NCBI GenBank assembly: GCA_964555055.1
Contig: CAZKQW010000013.1
Coordinates: forward strand, 5,118 to 69,117
Direction of reading: 5' to 3'
DNA length: 64,000 nucleotides
DNA from: GCA-016699445 sp964555055
GTDB taxonomy: Bacteria; UBA10199; JACPAL01; GCA-016699445
The translations under genes and the position numbers were made by a program. The notes under the pieces are model-generated. The model ran no database searches and was not told the origin of the DNA. It saw only the letters and a list, made by a program, of their open reading frames with translations. Below are positions 24,733-33,162 of this stretch, piece after piece (the stretch's first letter is position 1; each line of letters opens with the position of its first letter).

Positions 24733-25835
24733 AACATAAAACGCCGCATCGAGATGTTCAGCAAGAAGCTCGTTCCCACCATCATCATCACTAAGGAAGA
24801 CCCCCCGTAGGACAGGAACGGAAGTGTAACTCCGGTCAAGGGGATCAAACCTAAAACGCCTCCTAGATTAATAACGATTTGCCAAAAGAAAAGAGACGTT
24901 ACTCCTAAGGCTAAAAAGAGACCAAAGCTTTCTTTTGCTTGCATCGCTTGAAAAAGGCCGATGACCAGAAGCGCTATGTAGAACCCTAGGATTACCAAAC
25001 ACCCCGAAAAACCCCACTCTTCCGCCCAAACCGGGAATATGAAGTCCGTGTGCTTCTCTGGGAGGTAGAGAAGTTTATTATGCATTCCCTTCAAGTAACC
25101 TTTTCCTAAAATTTGTCCCGAACCTACCGCGATCTTGGATTGAAGCAAATGATACCCTCGCCCCTTAGGATCTTCATCGGGATGAAGAAAAGCCAAAATG
25201 CGGGCCTTTTGATGTCCTGACATCATCTTTTGATAAGCACCCACGGATCCGACAAGACCTACGATTAGACAGATGAGAACAATCCTTTTCTGAACACCGG
25301 CGAATAAAACCAAAGAGGCAAAAGTAGCGATGAGAAACAAACTGGAACCAATATCTTTTCCAATTAAAATAAGAGCCAGAGGAACCATGAAAAGCATGAG
25401 CGGCACGATTAACTCAACCCACCCATAATTACGAAATGTAGGCGGATGTTCGGAGAGATACTTAGCCATTGTCAAAATAAAGGCCATTTTTGCGAATTCA
25501 GACGGCTGAAAACTGACAGGGCCAATGACAAGCCAATTTTTATTTCCAGCCACTTCCTTACCGAAAAGAGCCACGAGGATCAGTAAGACGATTGATAAAG
25601 CATAAGTGGGATAGGCCAACGTCAGAAAGACACGATAATCAATGAATAGAATGATGAATGAAACCGCAAACCCGATGCCGAACCACATTAACTGTGAGAT
25701 GAGCATACCTGACACACCCCCGGTTGCGATGTTATAGGTAGCGCTGTGAAGATTCACCAGCCCGATCGCGCAAAGAGTCAGGGAAACCCAAAAAAGAGGC
25801 CAATGAAAATGCATTTTTAGTCGTTGATTAAACAT
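24729..25835 (-). CDS. mrdB: Rod-shape SEDS glycosyltransferase RodA
   Basis: 368 residues with about ten membrane segments. SEDS landmarks include WLVIGPVSFQPSEFAKMA, DIGSSL, HPDEDPKGRGYHLLQSKIAVGSGQ, PEKHTDFIFPVWAEEWG and the end LPFLSYGGSSL. RodA polymerises lipid II during side-wall growth together with the transpeptidase PBP2, encoded immediately upstream with one shared base (TAATG), so translation is coupled. It is the last gene of the mreB-mreC-mreD-mrdA-mrdB operon. Confidence 0.97.
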   Translation of the reverse strand: MFNQRLKMHFHWPLFWVSLTLCAIGLVNLHSATYNIATGGVSGMLISQLMWFGIGFAVSFIILFIDYRVFLTLAYPTYALSIVLLILVALFGKEVAGNKNWLVIGPVSFQPSEFAKMAFILTMAKYLSEHPPTFRNYGWVELIVPLMLFMVPLALILIGKDIGSSLFLIATFASLVLFAGVQKRIVLICLIVGLVGSVGAYQKMMSGHQKARILAFLHPDEDPKGRGYHLLQSKIAVGSGQILGKGYLKGMHNKLLYLPEKHTDFIFPVWAEEWGFSGCLVILGFYIALLVIGLFQAMQAKESFGLFLALGVTSLFFWQIVINLGGVLGLIPLTGVTLPFLSYGGSSLVMMMVGTSFLLNISMRRFMF

Positions 25836-27736
25836 TAGAGATTTCCTCCCGCTCCTGATTTATCGGGAAGTAGCTTATGAATTTTCATATATTCGTCCAA
25901 GACGGCACGGGCGATGGGCGCGGCCGCTGAAGCCCCAAAACCTCCATGTTCAACAATCACTCCGATCGCAATTTGAGGGTCTTGGTAAGGAGCATACACG
26001 ACAAACCACGCATGATCTCCCGTATTAATGCCCTTAGCTCGGGACTTTCCCTCTTCACTGATAACCTGCGCAGTTCCTGTCTTGCCCGCCATCTCGTAAT
26101 AAGGCGTGCGAATTCCATGAGCCGTGCCCCCATCGCTTTGAATAGCATCTCTCATTCCGGCATGAACGATGTCTAAAGTGTGTTGAGAGATTGGCAATTT
26201 TTCGGCTTCCTTTAATTCATACTTGAAAATAACATCCCCATCATCATCTTGTATTTCTTTGAGGAGATGGGGTTTTATTTTTTTACCCATTGCCACTTGA
26301 GCAACCATGAGTGCATTCTGTAAAGGAGTCGCGGTATCGTACCCTTGCCCTACTGAAATAGACAAATTTTCTCCCGGTTGCCATTCTTCCTTGAAGACCC
26401 TTTTTTTCCATTCTGCCGTCGGAATTAAACCCGGCTTTTCCCCCTCTAGATCTAGCCCACTCAGCTTGCCTAAACCCAACATCCTGGCGTATTTTGCAAT
26501 CCTGTCGACTCCCAACTTCAAGCTTAATTGATAATAAAAAGTATCGCATGATTCAGAGATCGCCCTATGAATAGAAACAGAGCCATGGCCTCCCTTTCTC
26601 CAACACTTAAAAAACCGGCCACCATACTGCATTCCACCGGGACAAAAAATTGACTCATCTTGTTTCACTACCCCTTCTTCTAAAGCGGCTATAGAAGTGA
26701 CGACCTTAAAAGTAGAGCCTGGAGGGTATGTGCCTTGAATAGCTCGGTTAAGCAGTAGATTCCTCGCATCGGACACAATATCGGACCATAAACTATGAGA
26801 GACATTAGATGCTAAATGGTCAGGATTGTAGGAGGGCAAGCTCACCATAGCCAAAATTTCCCCCGTCCTCGGGTCAAGGGCAACAAGACCACCGGATCTG
26901 CCTGCGTACTTTTCCTCGGCGATTTTTTGCAATCGACTATCTATGGTCAAGACAACGTTTTTTCCGTGTTCAGCATCCCGATGCTCCCGAAAAACGGCTA
27001 CATCCTCATTGTCGATCTCGCGTCCCGCTGCATCAACGATTTTCAGATCATATCCGTCTACACCTCTTAGATATGACTCCCAATACTTCTCGACACCAGC
27101 CGCACCTACCAAATCCCCGAGACTGTATCGCCCTGGCTCATTTTTTTGTTTCTTCGATAATTCTTTCTCTGATATTTCAGCAATGTAACCTAAAGTATTG
27201 GTCGCAATGGGCCCTTGAGGATAACTCCTTAATGGCCTGACCATGACTTCTACCCCACGCAAATCGAGGTTTTCGCTTTCGTCATCGGTTTGCGAAACCT
27301 TCAAACCCCTGATTTTAACCGCCGTATCGTAAGGAATATCAGAAACCAAAGTAATCGGGTAGAACTTCGGCTGCCTCGCTCCCTCTTTCCATTTGGACTC
27401 AATGCTTTCCGGGGACACATTGACGATTTTAATGAGGGCATTTTTGACGGCTTCCAAATTTTTTACGTGCTGAGGAATGATGACGAGGTCAAACGAAGGA
27501 CGATTTTCAGCGATAGCGATATGGTTTCGATCAAAGATGATGCCTCGCCCCGCCGGAATTTTGATCTCTTTCATAGTATGGATCGAGGAAAAATTACGGT
27601 AAAAACTTCCTTTAACCACCTGTAGCTGAAAGAGACGTCCGATGACTGTCATAAAGAAAACGATGATGAGGGCGAAGGCGAAAGAAATGCGCCGAGATCT
27701 TTCGGTCGATTTGGACTCTGAAAAATCAATAGGCAT
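25835..27736 (-). CDS. mrdA: Peptidoglycan transpeptidase PBP2 (MrdA)
   Basis: 633 residues. One N-terminal membrane helix (about 17-40), the dimerisation/pedestal domain with R-x-G-R-I-x-D-R-like PAGRGIIFDRN, then the transpeptidase domain. The active-site motifs are S341-TFK (PGSTFK), SCD in SESCDTF near 397 and KTGTAQ near 553. SCD in place of SxN is common in PBP2. It cross-links glycan strands made by RodA during elongation. It overlaps mreD by 11 bases. Confidence 0.97.
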   Translation of the reverse strand: MPIDFSESKSTERSRRISFAFALIIVFFMTVIGRLFQLQVVKGSFYRNFSSIHTMKEIKIPAGRGIIFDRNHIAIAENRPSFDLVIIPQHVKNLEAVKNALIKIVNVSPESIESKWKEGARQPKFYPITLVSDIPYDTAVKIRGLKVSQTDDESENLDLRGVEVMVRPLRSYPQGPIATNTLGYIAEISEKELSKKQKNEPGRYSLGDLVGAAGVEKYWESYLRGVDGYDLKIVDAAGREIDNEDVAVFREHRDAEHGKNVVLTIDSRLQKIAEEKYAGRSGGLVALDPRTGEILAMVSLPSYNPDHLASNVSHSLWSDIVSDARNLLLNRAIQGTYPPGSTFKVVTSIAALEEGVVKQDESIFCPGGMQYGGRFFKCWRKGGHGSVSIHRAISESCDTFYYQLSLKLGVDRIAKYARMLGLGKLSGLDLEGEKPGLIPTAEWKKRVFKEEWQPGENLSISVGQGYDTATPLQNALMVAQVAMGKKIKPHLLKEIQDDDGDVIFKYELKEAEKLPISQHTLDIVHAGMRDAIQSDGGTAHGIRTPYYEMAGKTGTAQVISEEGKSRAKGINTGDHAWFVVYAPYQDPQIAIGVIVEHGGFGASAAAPIARAVLDEYMKIHKLLPDKSGAGGNL

Positions 27737-28214
27737 AAGGATCTTCAGGCTCCTTTACCAGCCAATTCAAAAGCGGGAAGAAGACGATGGAGGCCATACC
27801 TTGGAGAAGACTAAAGAGGATTGTATGAAAAAACTGCACGGAGCTTGAATAATCAAAGATATATAATATTCCCTGAATTACCCAGCGAGAGACAAATGAA
27901 AGGACAAAGACCCAGAGGATTTGAGAAGCGTCTTCCTGAAAAAAAAGATTTTTGTGGAATGAGCGGAGGAAGAAAAAAAAGATCAGATACGTCATTAATA
28001 AAGGACCGTGAAATGGAATACTCCATGCCTCTTGAACTAATGCTATGGTGATGATCCATAAAACACCGGGAAAGAAAGGAATAAAGAAACCCAAATAAAA
28101 AATCGTTAATAAAAGTAAATCCAACCTTAAAGATGGTGTTGGGAAATAGGATAAATTTCCTTGTATAACTAATGAAAAGATCATGATGCAAAAAAGACTG
28201 ATGGCTCGTTTCAT
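27726..28214 (-). CDS. mreD: Rod shape-determining protein MreD
   Basis: 162 residues, highly hydrophobic with about five membrane segments and little conserved sequence, as usual for MreD. Identity follows from size, topology, the motif-like LRLDLLLLTIFYLGF and its place between mreC (four-base overlap) and mrdA (11-base overlap). It links the cytoskeletal MreB filament to the periplasmic elongation enzymes. Confidence 0.9.
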   Translation of the reverse strand: MKRAISLFCIMIFSLVIQGNLSYFPTPSLRLDLLLLTIFYLGFFIPFFPGVLWIITIALVQEAWSIPFHGPLLMTYLIFFFFLRSFHKNLFFQEDASQILWVFVLSFVSRWVIQGILYIFDYSSSVQFFHTILFSLLQGMASIVFFPLLNWLVKEPEDPYAY

Positions 28215-29053
28215 TTCTTTTGGATTAAAACTTCTCTCACCTTAAAAAAATCGGCAGCTGGCAAAACCTCAGCCTCCTGGAAGATTTCGAACTTCTTCTT
28301 TTTATTCCCGTGAACGTAACCCACCAATAGGCCTTCCGGATAGATCCCATCGAGTCCTGATGTCGTAACGGCGACACCGTCGTCGATCTGCGCTGAACGA
28401 TTGAGGTATTCGAAAACTCCGATGAATAAATCCCTATTTAGAGACAACTTCTTACTCCGACCAACAACGAGGCCTCGTGCGTCTGTGCCGTCTATACGTA
28501 CATCCACAGCACTCGTGGGGTCGACGATCAATAGCACCTGACTAGAATGCGAAGCGACCTTACTCACCTGACCTAACAAGCCTTGACTGGATATGACGGC
28601 TGCCCTCTTTTGTATTCCATCTTCCGAACCTTGATCGATTGTCAGTTGTCGAAATGGACCTGTAGGCGAAAAAGAGATGACCCGTCCCCCAATCCAATTG
28701 GCCTTTTCCTCCCTTTTCATAGAAAGGAGTTCTAAAAGACGATCTCTTTCCTTTTCAACGGAGATCCTCTTCATGGTTTCAAACTCACGATCTTGAAGAT
28801 CGTTTTTCAAGCGTGAGTTCTCTTTGGCTAAAGAAACTAACCAAAAGTAATGCTGGAAGGTCGATCGGAACTGATCTTCCACCCACAAGACCGTTTTCGA
28901 AACGGGATTGATGATGAAAGAAACAGACCGATCGATCCATAAGAACGGCTTTTTTTCTTCGACATCTTTTCGAAAATAAAGAAGGGAAGCCACTCCTCCT
29001 AAAAGGATTACGGCAACGATAATCCTTCTAAAAGTTCTTCCAAAAGAATCCAT
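28211..29053 (-). CDS. mreC: Rod shape-determining protein MreC
   Basis: 280 residues. An N-terminal membrane helix (about 8-28) is followed by a coiled coil (about 75-110) and the double beta-barrel domain with VISFSPTGPFRQLTIDQGS, GIQKRAAVISSQGLLGQV and VDVRIDGTDARGLVVG. MreC sits in the periplasm and activates PBP2. The gene follows mreB after eight bases. Confidence 0.94.
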   Translation of the reverse strand: MDSFGRTFRRIIVAVILLGGVASLLYFRKDVEEKKPFLWIDRSVSFIINPVSKTVLWVEDQFRSTFQHYFWLVSLAKENSRLKNDLQDREFETMKRISVEKERDRLLELLSMKREEKANWIGGRVISFSPTGPFRQLTIDQGSEDGIQKRAAVISSQGLLGQVSKVASHSSQVLLIVDPTSAVDVRIDGTDARGLVVGRSKKLSLNRDLFIGVFEYLNRSAQIDDGVAVTTSGLDGIYPEGLLVGYVHGNKKKKFEIFQEAEVLPAADFFKVREVLIQKK

Positions 29054-29061
29054 GCTCGGAA

Positions 29062-30096
29062 TTAAGTGATAGTAATACCTTTGAGAGTATCCAGTTGATC
29101 GAGAGCCATACCCGTACCGAGGACGACACAGGTTTGGGGGTCTTCGGCAACCATTACGGGCAATGAAGTTTCTTCTCGGAGCAAAATATCAATATTACGG
29201 ATACAAGCCCCTCCTCCAGCCAAAACGATACCACGATCCACTATATCAGAAGCTAACTCAGGGGGAGTTCTTTCTAATGCAGTTTTAACCGTCTCAACGA
29301 TGACATTCATAGGCTCTTGGATCGCCTCTCGCACTTCCTCTGAATTGATCTCAAACGTCTTAGGTACACCCGCTACCAGATCCCGTCCTTTCACCTCCAT
29401 CGTCCGCACTTCCTTCTCTGGATAAGCCGTACCGATGTTGATCTTAATCTGTTCCGCTGTTCTTTCACCGATCAATAGATTATATTTCCTCTTCAGGTAA
29501 TTTACAATCGACTCATCCAGCTTATCCCCAGCGGTCCTAACCGACTTACTATAAACAATACCCGCCAACGAAATCACCGCCACTTGCGTGGTCCCACCTC
29601 CGATATCCACGATCATGTTTCCGGAGGGTTCAGTAATCGGCAGCCCCGCTCCGATTGCGGCAGCCATCGGTTGTTCAATTAAAAAAACCTCGCGGGCACC
29701 CGCCGACGCGGCGGATTCACGAACGGCTCTTTTTTCGACTTCCGTAATGCCAAAAGGGACACAAATAATGATACGCGGGCGGATTAAAGTCTTGCGATTA
29801 TGGGCCTTGCGGATGAAGTACCTCAGCATCGCCTCTGTGACTTCAAAGTCAGCAATGACCCCTTCCCTCATCGGACGTATTGCCTCAATGGTTCCTGGGG
29901 TCCGCCCCAACATCTCCTTAGCTTCTTTACCAACAGCCAAGACTTTACGGACGCCTCGGGCATCTCGCTGAACGGCCACGACGGAAGGTTCGAAAGCGAT
30001 GATTCCCTTTCCTTTAACAAAAACAAGTGTATTTGCGGTTCCAAGATCAATGGCAAGATCATTGGAAAATAAGCCCAGAACGCGGTCTAGTATCAT
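29062..30096 (-). CDS. mreB: Actin-like cell-shape protein MreB
   Basis: 344 residues. Actin-fold motifs are complete: DLGTANTLVFVKGKG (phosphate 1), MIVDIGGGTTQVAVISLAG (phosphate 2) and GIVLAGGGACIRN (adenosine). MreB filaments position the elongation machinery and give rod or curved shape. It is the first gene of the operon; the promoter should be in the 98 bases before the divergent plus-strand gene, but no clear hexamers were found and the ribosome site is weak. Confidence 0.98.
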   Translation of the reverse strand: MILDRVLGLFSNDLAIDLGTANTLVFVKGKGIIAFEPSVVAVQRDARGVRKVLAVGKEAKEMLGRTPGTIEAIRPMREGVIADFEVTEAMLRYFIRKAHNRKTLIRPRIIICVPFGITEVEKRAVRESAASAGAREVFLIEQPMAAAIGAGLPITEPSGNMIVDIGGGTTQVAVISLAGIVYSKSVRTAGDKLDESIVNYLKRKYNLLIGERTAEQIKINIGTAYPEKEVRTMEVKGRDLVAGVPKTFEINSEEVREAIQEPMNVIVETVKTALERTPPELASDIVDRGIVLAGGGACIRNIDILLREETSLPVMVAEDPQTCVVLGTGMALDQLDTLKGITIT

Positions 30097-30194
30097 AGAA
30101 ATTTGTTAATTATCATTTTGACCAAATAAGGGCAAGGAATATCATAACAAACTAGTTGATTTCAGACAGGATTCGCCAGTATCAACTTTTCCCT

Positions 30195-30917
30195 ATGCTC
30201 ACATTCATGAGAAAGCATGCCAGCTCTTGGCTCATAAAAACAGTCTTGGGATTGATCATTCTGACTTTCATCCTTTTTTTTGGTTACACGCGCTTAACAG
30301 ATCGTTCCCAAGACAGCCGTCAATTTGTCGCGAGAGTAGGAGATCACCACATTTCCCGCAAGAAATACGACATCAACCTCGAAGCCACTATGAAGCGTTT
30401 CCAAGAGAGCATGAAAGACGGCGGCTTTCCGGATGGGTTAAGAGGCTTTGTTGAGCAAAATGTTCTACAACAGTTAGTGCAGCGGGAGCTAATGTCTCAA
30501 TATGCTTTGAAATTCCCTATTTCGATCAGTGACGAAGAGGTCGCTACAACGATTAAAGATGACAAGAACATCTTTCCCGATGGGAAATTTGACCTTATGA
30601 ATTACCGCGAGAAATTCCTGCCTTTTTATCGAAATGCCTATGGAGAAAATTTCGAGGATGCGATCCGGCGACAGCTTCTCATTGAAAAAATGGGTGTGGT
30701 TATCGATCAAATCTATACTCCTTGGCACGACGAACTCCAAAAATCTTTGGCAGCTCTAGAAAGTAAGAAAACTTTGGCCGGTAAGACCGACAAGAAAGGG
30801 GGGGCCAACGAGCTCTCCTCTCCGACCCCTCTTTCCATCGATCCCAATCAGCTTTTCACGCTTTGGATCGATCGCTATCGTGAACAGATAAAAGTTGAAA
30901 CGTACTTAAAGCCTTAA
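30195..30917 (+). CDS. Membrane-anchored SurA N-domain-like chaperone without PPIase domain
   Basis: About 240 residues from ATG 30195 (TTG 30156 would add 13 residues). One membrane helix (about 13-31) is followed by a SurA/PpiD N-terminal-type domain: VARVGDHHISRKKYDINLE, helical LQQLVQRELMSQYA with ISISDEEVATTI, and NYREKFLPFYRNAYGENFEDAIRRQL. The parvulin isomerase domain that normally follows is absent; the protein ends after a short charged tail. It may be a holdase for exported proteins. It lies two bases before cca, so it is probably co-transcribed. Confidence 0.82.
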   Translation: MLTFMRKHASSWLIKTVLGLIILTFILFFGYTRLTDRSQDSRQFVARVGDHHISRKKYDINLEATMKRFQESMKDGGFPDGLRGFVEQNVLQQLVQRELMSQYALKFPISISDEEVATTIKDDKNIFPDGKFDLMNYREKFLPFYRNAYGENFEDAIRRQLLIEKMGVVIDQIYTPWHDELQKSLAALESKKTLAGKTDKKGGANELSSPTPLSIDPNQLFTLWIDRYREQIKVETYLKP

Positions 30918-30919
30918 AG

Positions 30920-32368
30920 ATGTCAAAATTCCCTACAGCTTTGCCTCACTATTTGGAGGAGATCTATTCCCTCGGGGGGAAAGTATATGAGGTCGGTGGC
31001 GCCGTCAGAGACCGTTTTTTAAAACTACCTCATAAAGATAGCGATCTACTCGTTACTCACGTCTCTATAGATCTTTTAACGCGTACCTTAAAGAAGTTCG
31101 GCGATATCCAAACCGTAGGCAAGAGTTTCGGGGTGATCAAATTTTATCCCCGTCAAACGCCCCAAACGTGCATCGACATCGCTCTTCCTCGAAAGGAAGT
31201 ATCCACGGGTGCGGGGCATCGAGATTTTCAAGTCGATTTCGATCCCTATATTCCCGTCGAGATCGACCTTTCACGCCGAGACTTCACCATCAATGCAATG
31301 GCCCGAGAATGCGTGACTTCAGTCCTGCATGATCCCTTTCAAGGACAAAGAGATTTGGAAAATAAGATTCTCAGGGCTGTTTCGAATAAGTCCTTCGAGG
31401 AAGATCCGTTAAGATTGATGCGTGGCATACAATTCGCCGCACGATTTATTCTTACTCTCGCCCCAGAGACTTACGATTCTATGAAAAGAAATGCATCGCG
31501 CATCAAGACGGTTTCGCCGGAACGAATTAGCGAAGAAATCCGTAAGCTTTTATCGGCGGAGAAACCTTCGATTGGATTCATCCTTATGAATGAAGTGGGA
31601 TTATTAAGAGAGGTTTTCCCGGAACTCGCAGAAAATGTCGGAGTCGAACAAGGGAATAAATTCCAGAACGATGATGTCTTCATGCACACGATGCGTGTCT
31701 TAGATGCTTCACGCAAAGACGACTCCATCCCTCAAGCAGGCGATCTGGAACTTATGCTCTCCGCCCTCTTTCATGATGTCGGCAAGGCGCGAACCAAGCG
31801 CTTCGACAAGGAAAAGAATCGGCTCACTTTCTACAACCATCAATTTCTCTCACGCAAGATGGCTAAGGTCCGCATGCAGAACCTAAAAATGTCGGTCATT
31901 GGAGTCGATATTGACCGTGTGGCTAGACTTGTCGAAGAACATATGTTCCAAACAAAATCCTTTTTCACGGACCGGGCGATCCGACGCTTCGTAAATAAAG
32001 TAGGTTCAGATTTGATCCTTAAACTGGTAGATTTGCGGATCGCTGACAACCGTGGAGGCAAATACCCGGAAGGTATCAAGGGAGTCCTTCGTTTACGTCG
32101 GAAGATTCAAGAGGAAATCGATAAAAAAACACCATTCTCAGTGCGTGACTTAGCTATCGGTGGCAAAGAAGTCATGGCATTGGGTGTTCCCGAAGGTCCC
32201 TTGGTCGGCCGCATTTTAAAGGAACTTATCGAACATGTCCTGGATGACCCGGATTTGAATACGGTCGAGAAGCTTAGCGAGCTCGCTGTCAAAGTTCTCG
32301 CTGACGGCTTTAAGAAATCTGAGGAAGCCCAACGAAACCAACATGAAGAAGACAACTGCGAAGGCTAA
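30920..32368 (+). CDS. cca: CCA tRNA nucleotidyltransferase with HD domain
   Basis: 482 residues. The nucleotidyltransferase head has GGAVRD and the catalytic acid pair in KDSDLL, plus SRRDFTINAMARE and the RxxxFAARF helix region. The second half is an HD domain with the pattern LSALFHDVGKARTKR, as in bacterial multifunctional CCA enzymes. It adds or repairs the 3' CCA of tRNAs; poly(A) polymerase activity cannot be excluded by sequence. The 3' end overlaps the proposed coaE start by 26 bases. Confidence 0.9.
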   Translation: MSKFPTALPHYLEEIYSLGGKVYEVGGAVRDRFLKLPHKDSDLLVTHVSIDLLTRTLKKFGDIQTVGKSFGVIKFYPRQTPQTCIDIALPRKEVSTGAGHRDFQVDFDPYIPVEIDLSRRDFTINAMARECVTSVLHDPFQGQRDLENKILRAVSNKSFEEDPLRLMRGIQFAARFILTLAPETYDSMKRNASRIKTVSPERISEEIRKLLSAEKPSIGFILMNEVGLLREVFPELAENVGVEQGNKFQNDDVFMHTMRVLDASRKDDSIPQAGDLELMLSALFHDVGKARTKRFDKEKNRLTFYNHQFLSRKMAKVRMQNLKMSVIGVDIDRVARLVEEHMFQTKSFFTDRAIRRFVNKVGSDLILKLVDLRIADNRGGKYPEGIKGVLRLRRKIQEEIDKKTPFSVRDLAIGGKEVMALGVPEGPLVGRILKELIEHVLDDPDLNTVEKLSELAVKVLADGFKKSEEAQRNQHEEDNCEG

Positions 32369-33101
32369 AGCCTACTCAGAAAAGAAATTCGTCGACGACT
32401 TATGGAAGACCATGAAGTCGCAGGAAAAGCAGAACCCCGCCTTGGCAATCCTCCATGAAATGGTAGATGGATCGGTCCACTTAATAGGTCTCACAGGCGG
32501 CATTGCCTGCGGGAAAAGCTTGGTTAGTCAATGGTTCCGAGACCGAGGGATCCCCGTTATCGATGCGGACGTGATCGCGCGTGAAGTAGTATTACCCGGC
32601 AAGAAAGCTTTTGTATCGATCTTAAAAAAGTTCGGAAAAAGCGTTTTGACGACATCTTCTAAGGACAAAAGCCTCGATCGATTAGCCTTGGGGCGTATCA
32701 TCTTCGCAGATGCTAAGAAGAGAAAAACCCTAGAAGCGATTACGCATCCCGAGATCCGAAGGGAAATCGCCCGACAAGTGAGCGATTTAAAGTTCAAAGG
32801 ACATAAGACTATTATACTCGACGCGGCCTTATTGTTTGAATCCGCTTTAGACCACTTCATGTCTCAAGTCATCGTCGTTTCCGTCGATCCTGACACCCAA
32901 ATCCAACGACTGATGTTACGGGATGGACTGACTTCATCGGAAGCTTTAAAGAAAATTCAATCCCAAATGAGTCCACGGGAAAAAGCCCAAAAAGCGTCTT
33001 TCGTCATCGATAATTCCGCTTCCCGGGAAGAAACGAAGCGGCAATTCGAGGAAGTTTTCGGACAACTCGCAGCGTCCCTCCACACCCGCTTGGCGAAATA
33101 A
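32343..33101 (+). CDS. coaE: Dephospho-CoA kinase
   Basis: 252 residues from ATG 32343. The P-loop GLTGGIACGKS, then GIPVIDADVIAREV and HPEIRREIARQV identify CoaE, which phosphorylates dephospho-CoA in the last step of CoA synthesis. Typical members start about four residues before the P-loop, but here 39-40 extra Lys-rich residues precede ATG 32460. That second start would give a normal 213-residue enzyme. A GAGGAAG site lies 15 bases before 32343, while 32460 has no good site, so both starts remain possible. Confidence 0.92.
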   Translation: MKKTTAKAKAYSEKKFVDDLWKTMKSQEKQNPALAILHEMVDGSVHLIGLTGGIACGKSLVSQWFRDRGIPVIDADVIAREVVLPGKKAFVSILKKFGKSVLTTSSKDKSLDRLALGRIIFADAKKRKTLEAITHPEIRREIARQVSDLKFKGHKTIILDAALLFESALDHFMSQVIVVSVDPDTQIQRLMLRDGLTSSEALKKIQSQMSPREKAQKASFVIDNSASREETKRQFEEVFGQLAASLHTRLAK

Positions 33102-33140
33102 AAACGCCTCTAACGGGGTTAAAACCCATTAGAGGCGTTT
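33102..33140. terminator. Intrinsic terminator between coaE and pnp
   Basis: AAACGCCTCTAA (33102-33113) pairs with TTAGAGGCGTTT (33129-33140). On the minus strand the stem is followed by TTTTTATTT, so it is the better terminator for pnp; on the plus strand only a short T-run follows. Confidence 0.9.
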
Positions 33141-33162
33141 CATTCAGTGCCTATGAGGCCGC

